Source of the DNA: Ureibacillus massiliensis 4400831 = CIP 108448 = CCUG 49529 | GTDB taxonomy: Bacteria > Bacillota > Bacilli > Bacillales_A > Planococcaceae | Direction of reading: 5' to 3' | DNA: 64,000 nucleotides | Assembly: GCF_000772965.1 (NCBI RefSeq) | Contig: NZ_JPVQ01000001.1 | Coordinates: 186,001-250,000 of the forward strand | Part shown: positions 36,439 through 44,997 of the stretch, piece by piece | Layout: the number at the start of each line of letters is the position of its first letter | How positions within the stretch are numbered: the stretch's first letter is position 1 | Notes under the pieces: generated by a model | What the model was told of the DNA's origin: nothing | Databases searched by the model: none | What the model saw: the letters and a program-made list of their open reading frames with translations, nothing else | Program-made: the position numbers and the translations under genes

Positions 36439-37194
36439 ATGTTAGAAATAAAAAATGTTCATAAATCTTTTGGGAAAAACGAAATATTAAAAGGGGTAGA
36501 TCTCAACATAGATAAAGGTGATGTAGTTGTTATTTTGGGGCCTAGTGGTTCTGGTAAAACGACACTTCTACGTTGCATTAACTTTTTAGAAAGAGCGGAT
36601 GAAGGGACAGCGAGATTTGGAGATTTATCTGTAGATCTACATTCTGCATCAAAAAAAGAAGTTTTAGAGGTTCGTAAAAAAACAGCTTTTGTATTCCAAA
36701 ATTATAATTTATTTAATAATAAAACGGCTATCGAAAATGTAGCGGAAGGGTTGTTGATTGGACGAAAAGTTCCAAAGGATGAAGCGTTTAAAACTGCTAG
36801 AGAAGCCCTGGATAAAGTGGGTTTATCAGATAAATATGATTCCTACCCAAGTCAATTGTCAGGTGGTCAACAACAACGGGTGGGCATTGCTCGCGCTGTT
36901 GCGTTAAATCCAGATGTGATTTTATTTGATGAGCCAACTTCTGCCCTTGACCCAGAGCTTGTAGGAGAAGTGTTGGAGGTAATGAAGGAAATCGCTCGTG
37001 AAGGAACGACAATGCTTGTGGTAACACATGAAATGGGCTTTGCAAAGGACGTGGCAAAAAAGGTGATTTTCATGGATGGTGGGAACATCGTAGAAGAAGG
37101 TACACCTCATGAAATTTTTGTCACGCCAAAAGAAGAACGTACTCGTCGTTTCTTACGCCGTGTACTTCCCGGCGAATATGATTTTGAGATATAG
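36439..37194 (+). CDS. amino-acid ABC transporter ATP-binding protein
   Basis: ATPase of 251 residues of the GlnQ/TcyN group. Walker A is GPSGSGKTT (about residues 34-42), the Q-loop [14 protein letters not shown], the signature [14 protein letters not shown], Walker [13 protein letters not shown] and the H-loop VVTHEMGFA. The gene starts 12 bases after permease 2 with a clear GGAGGGG site. A terminator follows. Confidence 0.92.
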   Translation: MLEIKNVHKSFGKNEILKGVDLNIDKGDVVVILGPSGSGKTTLLRCINFLERADEGTARFGDLSVDLHSASKKEVLEVRKKTAFVFQNYNLFNNKTAIENVAEGLLIGRKVPKDEAFKTAREALDKVGLSDKYDSYPSQLSGGQQQRVGIARAVALNPDVILFDEPTSALDPELVGEVLEVMKEIAREGTTMLVVTHEMGFAKDVAKKVIFMDGGNIVEEGTPHEIFVTPKEERTRRFLRRVLPGEYDFEI

Positions 37195-37207
37195 AATTTG
37201 ACGAATG

Positions 37208-37238
37208 AACCAGTCCAGTAAGTGGGCTGGTTTTTGTT
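37208..37238 (+). terminator. terminator of the amino-acid importer operon
   Basis: AACCAGTCCA and TGGGCTGGTT form a stem with a five-base loop, followed by a T run. Confidence 0.8.
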
Positions 37239-37273
37239 TGCCAATAGTAGGGGGCGGTGAAGCGAGAATGTAC

Positions 37274-37327
37274 CGCGAGTATTTAGTTCAAAACCGCGAG
37301 TATTTGATCCGAAAGCGCGAGTATTTC
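37274..37327. repeat. CGCGAGTATT repeats at 21-bp period (family B, locus 2)
   Basis: Three CGCGAGTATTT cores start at 37274, 37295 and 37316, again exactly 21 bases apart. As at 28.6 kb, the array lies directly downstream of an operon terminator. Confidence 0.9.
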
Positions 37328-37456
37328 ACGTAAATCGTCGTTTACTTCAGTGAAAAGTAAGTATATTCAACCATCCATTAGTTTTTCTGAAGCTCCGAGC
37401 CTAAGTACTAGCATTACTCCAATGAAAACTCACCCAATAGCACCATATTAGAATAT

Positions 37457-37471
37457 ACGTTATAATAACGT
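37457..37471. promoter_or_regulatory. perfect palindrome over the -10 region of the cobalamin operon
   Basis: ACGTTAT-A-ATAACGT is a perfect 7-1-7 inverted repeat that contains a TATAAT -10 sequence, 55 bases upstream of the permease start codon. No matching strong -35 was seen. The overlap with the -10 suggests a repressor site. No cobalamin riboswitch was recognised. Confidence 0.5.
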
Positions 37472-37526
37472 TAATTTTTTAGTTCGTTAAACGAAAGAGC
37501 TATATCAAAAGTTTAGAGGTAAATCT

Positions 37527-38519
37527 ATGAAAAAAATGATTATTGCTTATTTCTCCTCTATAATCGTACTACTTATTAGCATTTGGCTAGGAGTTTCCAT
37601 TGGAGCTGTTGATATTCCCGTTTCGGCTTTATGGGATGAAGCTGCCAATCCAAATACATATGCAATTTTATGGAGTATTCGAATGCCGAGGGTAATTTTA
37701 GCAGGGTTAGTTGGAGCTTCACTTGCCATTGCAGGTGCTGCATTTCAGGGGCTACTTAAAAATCCATTGGCAGATCCTTATACTTTAGGTGTTTCCTCAG
37801 GAGCGTCAGTTGGAGCAGTTGCGACCATCTTCTTTGGAATCACAATTTTCGGATCACTTACATTGCCAATTTTCGGAATGATTTTTGCCATCATTACAAT
37901 GTTTGTCGTGCTAACATTTGCTCGACTTGTGGATCGCTCTATGAAAATGGAGACGCTTATTTTAACAGGGGTTATATTTAGTTCATTTTTAGGCTCGTGT
38001 ATATCTCTTATGATCTCCCTTACTGGTGAACAGCTGAGAGAAGTGATTGGTTGGCTACTTGGGAGTGTCTCGATGCGCGGATGGCCATATGTGACGATGA
38101 TTTTGCCATTTGTTATCATTGGCTCTATCATTTTATGGTTCTATCGTAGGGAATTAAATGCCATGATGTACGGAGATGAGCGTGCGCACTCATTAGGTGT
38201 TAATGTGAAGCGTAGCAAGTTTGCGGTACTTATCGTAGGATCAATGCTTACAGGTGCTGCTGTTGCTGTATCTGGGACAATCGGATTTGTTGGACTTGTT
38301 GTGCCGCATATGACAAGGATGCTTTGGGGAACAGATCATCGACATTTGTTAACGTTATCCTTTTTAAACGGTGCATCTTTATTAATCATCTGTGACCTTG
38401 TATCTAGAACAATTATAAGTCCATCCGAATTTCCGATAGGAGTTATTACGGCCTTTATTGGCGCTCCGGTTTTTGCATATATATTCTACAAACAAAGAAG
38501 AGGCAAGGGGGGAGCATAG
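37527..38519 (+). CDS. btuC: FecCD-type permease, probably cobalamin/cobinamide (BtuC-like)
   Basis: Membrane permease of 330 residues with about nine to ten helices. FecCD-family motifs include IRMPRVILAGLVGASLAIAG, FQGLLKNPLADPYTLGVSSG and GFVGLVVPHMTRMLWGTDHR. The family carries iron-siderophores, heme or B12. The next gene encodes an ATPase fused to cobinamide amidohydrolase, then a cobalamin adenosyltransferase, so corrinoid uptake is likely (compare yvrB of B. subtilis). A matching binding protein (BtuF) is not beside it. Confidence 0.85.
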   Translation: MKKMIIAYFSSIIVLLISIWLGVSIGAVDIPVSALWDEAANPNTYAILWSIRMPRVILAGLVGASLAIAGAAFQGLLKNPLADPYTLGVSSGASVGAVATIFFGITIFGSLTLPIFGMIFAIITMFVVLTFARLVDRSMKMETLILTGVIFSSFLGSCISLMISLTGEQLREVIGWLLGSVSMRGWPYVTMILPFVIIGSIILWFYRRELNAMMYGDERAHSLGVNVKRSKFAVLIVGSMLTGAAVAVSGTIGFVGLVVPHMTRMLWGTDHRHLLTLSFLNGASLLIICDLVSRTIISPSEFPIGVITAFIGAPVFAYIFYKQRRGKGGA

Positions 38520-39980
38520 TTGCTAAAAGTAGAAAATTTAACAGGTGGCTATAGTTCAACTCCAATTATTAAAGATGTTTCATTTAAAGTAGAAAAAGGT
38601 ACAATGCTTGGCATTCTTGGGCCAAACGGATGCGGTAAATCGACACTTCTAAAATTGATTAGTGGCATTATAACTCCTACAACGGGATCTGTATTCATTG
38701 ATCAAGTTAATCAAAATCATTATTCCGCGAAAGAGTTAGCAAAGAAAATGACTGTCCTTCCACAGCTACACGGGTCATCATTTTCAAATACAGTTAGGGA
38801 TACCGTATCTATCGGACGATATCCACATCAAAAAGGGTTTTTTTCTTCATGGTCAAATACAGATGAAGAAGCAGTTGTAGGTGCAATGAATCAAACGGGC
38901 GTTACGCCATTTGAACATATATTCATTGAAAATTTATCTGGTGGGGAGCGACAAAGGGTTTTCATTGCACAGGCTTTAGCTCAGAAATCTGATTTATTAT
39001 TGCTGGATGAACCGACAAACCATTTGGATATCGCACATCAACAGCAGCTTTTAGATATGATAAGAAAAGAAGTTGTCGACCAAGGATTGACAGTTGTATC
39101 GGTATTTCACGATATTAATTTAGCCTCCTTGTACTGTGATCGAATTTTACTAATGGATTCTGGTGTTGTAAGAGCCTTTGGTGAGCCGCATGAAGTGTTA
39201 CTAGAGGGTGATATTATGGATGTTTACCATGCAAAAGTTGCCTCTCATGCCCATCCAGTACAACCAAAACCACAAATAACATTATTACCTGAAATTCAAA
39301 ATGATGGGATTAATAATAAAGTAACGATTAACAACATAAAAAAATGCAATGAGTATGTAATGTTAAAAACAGATTTTCCTTTAAGAGTATTATCTTCAGC
39401 TGTTCATAATGCAGGGCTTGGCTGGTATTCGATATTATTGAATAGAACGGTACAACAAAACTATCACATTGAGCAGGTGAAGGAAGAATATTTGCAGTAT
39501 ATTATGAATGAAGGATTGTCTCCAACAAACACCGTTGGGATGATGACGGCAGTTGACACACAAGACGCAGTAATAAAAAGCTATGACGCTTCTTTTGGAA
39601 CTGTTTTCGTAATTGTTACAGCAGGTGTGGGAAATGCTATCGATGTTTCAAAGGCCTACACGAGAGATGATCAACAGTATATCGGAACAATAAATACATG
39701 GATTATTATTAACGGAAATTTATCTGATGAAGCCTTTGTTCAGGGGATGATGACTGCAACAGAGGCAAAAACGAAGGCACTACAACACGAAAAAGTGTAT
39801 GATACAATATCAAATACGATTGCCACTGGTACACCAACGGATAGTTTGCTTATTGCAGCTACACAGCAAGGCAAGCTTATGCAATATGCGGGGCCGATAA
39901 CTGAGGTAGGAAAAGTTATTGGGAGAGGTGTTTTTGAAGCAATTAGTGAAGCAATTCAAAATTCACGAAAAGGGGAATAG
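38520..39980 (+). CDS. btuD: ABC ATPase fused to adenosylcobinamide amidohydrolase CbiZ
   Basis: Two-part protein of 486 residues. Residues 1-245 are an ABC ATPase with Walker A GPNGCGKST (34-42), signature NLSGGERQRVFIAQA and Walker B LLLDEPTNHLD. Residues about 255-486 match CbiZ: LRVLSSAVHNAGLGWYSILL, VGMMTAVDTQDAV, VIVTAGVGNAIDVSKA. CbiZ cleaves the amide side chain of adenosyl-(pseudo)cobinamide so that incomplete or foreign corrinoids can be remodelled. BtuD-CbiZ fusions are known. The start is TTG at 38520, overlapping no codon of the permease, with GGGGGG seven bases upstream. Confidence 0.86.
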   Translation: MLKVENLTGGYSSTPIIKDVSFKVEKGTMLGILGPNGCGKSTLLKLISGIITPTTGSVFIDQVNQNHYSAKELAKKMTVLPQLHGSSFSNTVRDTVSIGRYPHQKGFFSSWSNTDEEAVVGAMNQTGVTPFEHIFIENLSGGERQRVFIAQALAQKSDLLLLDEPTNHLDIAHQQQLLDMIRKEVVDQGLTVVSVFHDINLASLYCDRILLMDSGVVRAFGEPHEVLLEGDIMDVYHAKVASHAHPVQPKPQITLLPEIQNDGINNKVTINNIKKCNEYVMLKTDFPLRVLSSAVHNAGLGWYSILLNRTVQQNYHIEQVKEEYLQYIMNEGLSPTNTVGMMTAVDTQDAVIKSYDASFGTVFVIVTAGVGNAIDVSKAYTRDDQQYIGTINTWIIINGNLSDEAFVQGMMTATEAKTKALQHEKVYDTISNTIATGTPTDSLLIAATQQGKLMQYAGPITEVGKVIGRGVFEAISEAIQNSRKGE

Positions 39981-39983
39981 GAA

Positions 39984-40544
39984 ATGAAACTGTATACAAA
40001 AACAGGGGATAAGGGTAAAACAAGTTTAATGGGTGGCCGTGTGAATAAAGATGATTTACGTGTGGAAGCATACGGTACAATTGATGAATTGAATTCATTC
40101 ATTGGAAAAGCAATGACGGAATTGGATGCAAATCTATTTAAAGATATATTGGAGGATTTGGAGACAATTCAGCATGAGCTTTTTGATTGTGGGGGCGACT
40201 TAGCAAATGTGATGAAGGAAAGAAAATATAAATTGCAGGAAGCTTCGATTGAAGTATTAGAAAAAAGAATCGATGCTTTAACTGAAGAAGTACCGCCGTT
40301 AAAAAGATTTATTTTACCTGGTGGGACGCAAGCTGCTGCAACCCTTCATATTGCCAGAACAGTATGTCGCCGAGCTGAACGTCGCGTAGTAACATTAATG
40401 AATGCTGTTGAAGATGTCCCGTCAATTGTTCAAAAATATTTAAATCGCTTATCAGATTACTTCTTCGCAGTTGCTCGTGCAGTAAATTATCGATTGAACG
40501 TAAATGATGTAGAATATATCCGTAGTGGAGATGTATTTAAATAA
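39984..40544 (+). CDS. cob(I)alamin adenosyltransferase, PduO type
   Basis: Trimeric ATP:corrinoid adenosyltransferase of 186 residues that makes adenosylcobalamin. The N-terminal ATP motif TKTGDKGKTSLMGGRV, then VEAYGTIDELNSFIG, and the C-terminal RRAERRVVTL and LNRLSDYFFAVARAVN are diagnostic of PduO/EutT-like enzymes. It begins three bases after the ATPase-CbiZ gene. It can supply the cofactor for the isobutyryl-CoA mutase encoded at 54.1 kb. Confidence 0.93.
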   Translation: MKLYTKTGDKGKTSLMGGRVNKDDLRVEAYGTIDELNSFIGKAMTELDANLFKDILEDLETIQHELFDCGGDLANVMKERKYKLQEASIEVLEKRIDALTEEVPPLKRFILPGGTQAAATLHIARTVCRRAERRVVTLMNAVEDVPSIVQKYLNRLSDYFFAVARAVNYRLNVNDVEYIRSGDVFK

Positions 40545-40566
40545 AATAAAGCCTAAAACATCAAAG

Positions 40567-40790
40567 TTTGAAGTGCTCCCTGTCAAGTAGACAGTGGAAA
40601 TAATTAAAATTAAGTTATGCGGCCTTAATCCTGTATTCCATAGGGCTAAGGCCGTTTCATTTTTCTTGATAACGGTTGTAATTATAAAATTTTATGTATT
40701 CTTCATTCAACTCGTCTAAGGTTAAATATTTATGTTGTATTTTGCAAGATAAAAGTGCAGAGAATTGCAACGAAAAATACAGAGTGTTGC
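40567..40790 (-). mobile_element. IS3-family relic: transposase C terminus and one end
   Basis: On the minus strand the sequence reads KIQHKYLTLDELNEEYIKFY then NYNRYQEK, a TGA stop, and NGLSPMEYRIKAA followed by the true stop at 40615. This is the C terminus of an IS3/IS150-type OrfB with a nonsense mutation. Just beyond it, TGAAGTGCTCCCTGTCAAGT at 40569 looks like the element's terminal repeat. The 5' part is lost. Confidence 0.75.
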
Positions 40791-40805
40791 CACCCAATAT
40801 TTTCA

Positions 40806-41140
40806 CTATTTTCTCGACAATGCGTTGGCTAAACGAAAGCTCTGCCCCGTATATGAAATGATATAGGGATGGTGAATCAAGCGATCCACTAAAGCAGCCG
40901 TTAAACGTGAATCTGAGAAAATACGATTCCACTGACTGAATTCTAAATTAGACGTAATAATTAAGCTTTTTTGTTCGTAACACTCTGATATAATTTGAAA
41001 CAATAATTTTGCTCCTTCTTCCCCAAAAGGAAGATAACCCATTTCATCTAAAATCATCATATCCACTTTCTTTCTCTAACTTGCTACGAAACTGCTTTAA
41101 TTTCCCCATCATAAGTGCTTGCTCTAATTCTTCAACTAAA
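40806..41140 (-). pseudogene. IstB-like ATPase fragment of an IS21-family element
   Basis: The C-terminal 86 residues of an IstB-type transposition helper ATPase remain: MILDEMGYLPFGEEGAKLLF (Walker B region), LIITSNLEFSQWNRIFSD and LVDRLIHHPYIISYTGQSFR. Just upstream on the same strand a short piece reading LVEELEQALMMGKLKQFRSK LEK may be its N terminus, so the middle with Walker A has been deleted. It cannot be functional. Confidence 0.78.
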
Positions 41141-41169
41141 TGCGATATACCCGAAGGGAAGCATATCAC

Positions 41170-41337
41170 AATTAGAGGTGCAGTTTTTCTATGGGTAAAA
41201 GAATTAGAAAAGTATATTGAGTACTCTAATACCAAACGAATTAAGACAAAATTAAAAGGCATGAGTCCAGTACAATACCGAACTCATCAACAATCTGCCT
41301 AATGAATTAACCGTGTCTAACTTTTAGGGATCACTTC
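41170..41337 (+). mobile_element. second IS3-family relic on the plus strand
   Basis: The + strand reads KELEKYIEYSNTKRIKTKLK then GMSPVQYRTHQQSA and a stop at 41302, a different IS3-type transposase C terminus. It is followed by GTGTCTAACTTTTAGGGATC at 41313, the complement of an IS3-type end (TGAAGTGATCCCTAAAAGTT). Together with the minus-strand relic at 40.6 kb it flanks the IstB fragment. Confidence 0.75.
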
Positions 41338-41530
41338 ACAAATAACGGGGTTTTTATTAAGATGAATTTGTAAAATTTACAATTATATTGAAATAAAAAA
41401 CCCTAGTACCATGATTTTTTATAATCGTTGGTCTAGAGATTTTAATATAACCAAAAGGAGTTGAAATAAAAGATATTTTATCTATTCAATTTGAATAGGC
41501 TACCATAATTATATATAAGGAGTTAAAATT

Positions 41531-41912
41531 ATGTTGAGTAGAAAATTATATTCTGCAGTTCTAACAGCTATTCTTTGTTATTTTGTAGTACCCTTAGTTA
41601 TATGTATTTTCTAATAACCCTATAGATAACTATTTTGCTATTGGTTTTGTGGTAAGTATAACAACTGTCCCTGCTCTTTTTATAGGGGGAGTAACTTTTT
41701 CAATTCTCATAGAGTTATTTAGTAAAAGTAATCATTTTTTAATCACTTATATCAAACATTTAGCATGTGGAATACTAATAGCAGGAGTTTATTCTCTAAT
41801 GGGAATCACATTTAACTTGCTACATTACTCAACTATAGCATTTATTTATGTAACGATTTTCTTTATAATTGACTTATTAGTTAAGTACTTGGAAAGTAAA
41901 CATATTGAATAA
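41531..41912 (+). pseudogene. frameshifted small membrane protein gene
   Basis: An ATG at 41531 after AAGGAG opens MLSRKLYSAVLTAILCYFVV PLVICIF and then a stop. A one-base shift near 41612 rejoins NPIDNYFAIGFVVSITTVPA, a continuous hydrophobic protein with about three to four helices ending KYLESKHIE at 41912. The intact product would be about 127 residues. I do not recognise the family. It lies within the IS-rich island. Confidence 0.6.
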
Positions 41913-42029
41913 TAAAAATAACAGCCCCTTTACACATTAAAATATGGTTAAGGGGCTGTATACTTCATGGATGACTTACGTGGGGCTGTAGTTGAATTAC
42001 GTACTTCAACAATTGGGCGCGTTTAGGTA

Positions 42030-42074
42030 CTGCACCCCAAAAGTTAGTTTTTTACTCTAACTTTTGGGGTGCAG
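42030..42074. repeat. perfect 18-bp inverted repeat, IS-end-like
   Basis: CTGCACCCCAAAAGTTAG at 42030-42047 and its exact complement at 42057-42074 are separated by nine bases. The sequence resembles IS3-family terminal repeats, so two element ends may lie head to head after loss of the interior. It could also act as a terminator. Confidence 0.75.
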
Positions 42075-42234
42075 ATCATTCTTTAATAAGAAATATGTCT
42101 TTATTCATGAAAAGTGCCATATTTTGGAATAACATCTAAAAGGATTCTGGATATTTAAGTTGAAATTTTAACTGAGATAGTGAAATAGCACTCTTAAAGG
42201 AACGGGCTTGTTTAGGAAAGGGGAAGATGATAAA

Positions 42235-42290
42235 TGGAAATTACAGAGCAGTTAGATATGGTGCAATTTGAAAGCGGTGAAACAATCGTG
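42235..42290 (+). pseudogene. possible gene start cut by the ISL3 relic
   Basis: GGAAAGGGGAAG precedes an ATG at 42235 that opens MEITEQLDMVQFESGETIVF before running into ISL3-derived sequence. This could be the 5' end of a gene cut by the transposon or part of the element's own flank. Low certainty. Confidence 0.25.
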
Positions 42291-43345
42291 TTTAGTAGCT
42301 TTCTCACGGGCAATCAGTGTTTTTGCAATCTTTGAAACGACACCGCACTTCTGAAATTGGTAGCGCTTGAACCATTCTTTTAATCGTCGTTTTGCTTGTG
42401 TCATTGTAATTGCTTTCAAAACATATCTCATGTGATTTAACGCTTGATAAATGCGCTTCGTATGAAAATCTTCTTTCTTCCATTCAGCCACAAACCCACG
42501 TTCTTCAGCTGTTAATTCTTCTGACTTCCGTGCTAAGCAGCGGTCTATAAAACGTGATTTATGATGCTTTTTCGCTTCATCTAAATACCGTCTACGTCTT
42601 TGCTGAGCATCCGTGAAAAATTGGACGAGGTGAAAACGATCTAGCACGTGAATAGCGAATGGAAATACAGTTTGAATTGCATAGGCCATTGCCGGTGCCA
42701 AATCACTCACGACTGCACGAATAGTACCCGTTATTTTTTGTAAAACAGACGTAATTGCTTCTTGATTTCGGTGTGGGAGAATAGCCAAAATGCGCCCTGT
42801 TTTCGTATTTAACACGCTTGTCGCGTAGTTGTGTCCTTTGCGAAGGGCAAATTCATCAACACAAATCTGTTTCGCTGATTCTTCTACTAATTGGTCCGGT
42901 GCATACAAGTAAAACCAACGTTCCACGGTTGTATAAGGGAGATGATATTCACACGAAACATCCTTAATGGAGCGACCCTGACACCGCTTGATAATTTGCA
43001 TACGAAATGCCTCTGTCGAGGAACGAACAAGTCCTAATCCATAGTTGTAGGAGAAAGTGAATCCACAGTTTTTACAACGTTGACGAGGCACAAAAAGCTC
43101 AATCCATAACATACCGATATTCCATGCATAGCCGTGGCGAAAACGAGCTTGGTCTGATCATGCCGGACGGTATGACCTTGGCAAATCGGGCACATGATTG
43201 TTTGTGGGCACACTTCTACCGGAAAGACGTTCGGCTCTTCTTCAGTTGGTAGAGAAATTGTAAAAAAGGAGGGTAAAGGTAAATTTAATTTGATAAACTG
43301 TGTGTACAAAGCGAAAACTCCAATCGTGTTTTGTCTAGGCAACAA
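42252..43345 (-). pseudogene. ISL3-family transposase, frameshifted and C-terminally truncated
   Basis: The minus strand first encodes CPICQGHTVRHDQTK, the N-terminal zinc-binding part. A one-base deletion near 43140-43150 then shifts the frame into HGYAWNIGMLWIELFVPRQR followed by CKNCG and the DDE domain (QICVDEFALRKGHNYATSVL, VVSDLAPAMAYAIQTVFPFA, HVLDRFHLVQFF). It ends at TAFKLHHI, well before the usual NG.VEGFNNK tail. Both defects make it inactive. An inverted repeat near 43307-43371 may be one element end. Confidence 0.85.
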
Positions 43346-43371
43346 TTACGATACACGAGTTTTCGCTTTTA
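43307..43371. repeat. inverted repeat at the outer edge of the ISL3 relic
   Basis: AAAGCGAAAACTC and GAGTTTTCGCTTT form an inverted repeat spanning about 65 bases, next to the 5' end of the transposase relic. It may be an element end or a terminator. Confidence 0.6.
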
Positions 43372-43530
43372 TTCTATAACAAAATGTAAAATAATTGAAT
43401 ATTTGATAGATAAACCCCAAGTTATGGTGATTAACCGTAAAATGGAAAAAATGTAAATTAATATTGAAATCTTCTAAATCATAAATTATATTAAGTATAA
43501 GCACTTAAAAACTTAAAAAGGAGGCATAAA

Positions 43531-43953
43531 ATGGTAAATAAGAAAAGCTTAATTATTAAGGTGCTTACAGTTACTTCTATGTTGTTCGGTGTATTAATAT
43601 TTTTAATAATTACAAGTAATAAACCTTTAGAAGAAGTTAATAAAGGTAGTGATAATGACCAAGAATTGAGTTCCTCAGAATTAATTATTCCTACCAAAGA
43701 ATATATTTTAAAAAATGGTTTCCCGAAAAATGAAAAAGGGGAAACATATGGACCAGATATGGGAAACTTAATTCTTGATGAACCTGTCTTATCGCTAACA
43801 GAAGGTGAGAATGGAGTATTAGGTTATATTTATCGACCTAAAGGTATATCTTCGCCAAGTGAGTTAGAGGAGTATAATAAATCACGTGAAAAATCGACTC
43901 CTTTATATTTGCAAGATGGCGAAACAGTAATTGGTACATATTATTTTAATTAA
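43531..43953 (+). CDS. small exported/anchored protein with a NEkGxxYGxD domain
   Basis: A 140-residue protein with an N-terminal hydrophobic segment (about residues 12-29, no clear lipobox). It is therefore membrane-anchored or secreted. The outer part contains NEKGETYGPDMGNLILDEPV, GENGVLGYIYRPKG and LYLQDGETVIGTYYF. This pattern matches an extracytoplasmic domain I recall from M56/BlaR-like and other Bacilli proteins. The next gene carries the same pattern. AAGGAGG precedes the ATG. It lies in the accessory island. Function unknown. Confidence 0.7.
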   Translation: MVNKKSLIIKVLTVTSMLFGVLIFLIITSNKPLEEVNKGSDNDQELSSSELIIPTKEYILKNGFPKNEKGETYGPDMGNLILDEPVLSLTEGENGVLGYIYRPKGISSPSELEEYNKSREKSTPLYLQDGETVIGTYYFN

Positions 43954-43964
43954 GGGGTAATATT

Positions 43965-44738
43965 GTGAAAAAAGTAAAAGAATTTAAACTAATAACTGCA
44001 TCATTATTCGCTGTAATTTTAATATTTTCATATTTTAGTATGAATGCTTTTGCAGCATCTGCATCCAGTACAAAGAAATCTGTAACTATTAATGGTGTTT
44101 CATATTCGTATTGGTCCACTGTAGAAACTAATTCATTACAAACTACCGGATTTGGCGTTATCTCAACTGTATCTGGGAATAATGTTCCAACAGGATACAT
44201 GGGTGTAGAATCAAATCTTTATAATTCTGCTGGAACTCGTGTAGATGGTGGTGCATTTTACTATAATTCGATACCAGCTGCAGGAATAAAAGATGGTTCA
44301 GCAATAACTAATAAAAGTGGAACTTATTATTCAAAAGCTAGAATGCAATTTTACAATGGTAATGGATATAGTACGTACACAAGTTATGCATCACCTAAAG
44401 TCCAATTTTCATTAGCGTCTATTCCTGTGATTCCAGATAAAGCTTATGAAGTTAATGAAAATGGTTTATCTTATGGATCAGATTTTTATTCAGAGTCACA
44501 AGAAGATAGTCCAGACCTTATACGAGTGATTGGAAAAAATGGTATTGAAGGTTACGTTTATTCTAAGAATATTAATCTAAACTTTAATAATCTTTCTGAA
44601 GTGTTAGATCACATTAATTCTGGTCAATCAAATTATACAATACCAGTTTATAAAGTAGACGGAACTACAGTTGTGGATACTTTTGAAATTACTAGAAACG
44701 AAGGTAATATTGAATATATTCAAGATAGCGAGAAATAG
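43965..44738 (+). CDS. secreted protein sharing the C-terminal domain of its neighbour
   Basis: A 257-residue protein with a classical signal peptide (cleavage probably after AFA-A near residue 30). A Ser/Tyr/Gly-rich, probably beta, region follows to about residue 150 (YSYWSTVETNSLQTTGFGVI). Residues about 160-250 repeat the neighbour's domain: NENGLSYGSDFYSES, GKNGIEGYVYSKN and IPVYKVDGTTVVDTFEI. The start is GTG at 43965, 11 bases after the previous stop, with AAGGGG upstream, so the two genes form an operon. I recognise no named family for the middle region. Confidence 0.7.
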   Translation: MKKVKEFKLITASLFAVILIFSYFSMNAFAASASSTKKSVTINGVSYSYWSTVETNSLQTTGFGVISTVSGNNVPTGYMGVESNLYNSAGTRVDGGAFYYNSIPAAGIKDGSAITNKSGTYYSKARMQFYNGNGYSTYTSYASPKVQFSLASIPVIPDKAYEVNENGLSYGSDFYSESQEDSPDLIRVIGKNGIEGYVYSKNINLNFNNLSEVLDHINSGQSNYTIPVYKVDGTTVVDTFEITRNEGNIEYIQDSEK

Positions 44739-44863
44739 TAATATATTTGTAGATAAGATATCAGGCTTTTATGAATGCATTCCAGATTATAAGAGTAAGT
44801 AAAAATACAAAAATAAATACTCATTAAGTAATTTGCTATTGTAAAATATTATATTTAAAGAAC

Positions 44864-44899
44864 GGACACTATCCTTGAGGATAGCGTCATTTTTATTTT
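44864..44899 (+). terminator. terminator after the exported-protein pair
   Basis: GACACTATCC and GGATAGCGTC form a stem with TTGA loop, followed by a T-rich tract. Confidence 0.75.
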
Positions 44900-44997
44900 A
44901 AGGAAATTTTCAAAAATGGAAATTTCTAAATGAAGGACATAGTATATGCTCTTCTAAAAATGAGTAGAGAAGAATTATAACTAGAGGGGGAGCATTA

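Noticed and set aside
37195-37526. Cobalamin riboswitch before the btuC-like gene
   Set aside because: I could not find a B12-box-like sequence or the expected long fold; only a palindrome over the -10 was visible. A covariance search would settle it.
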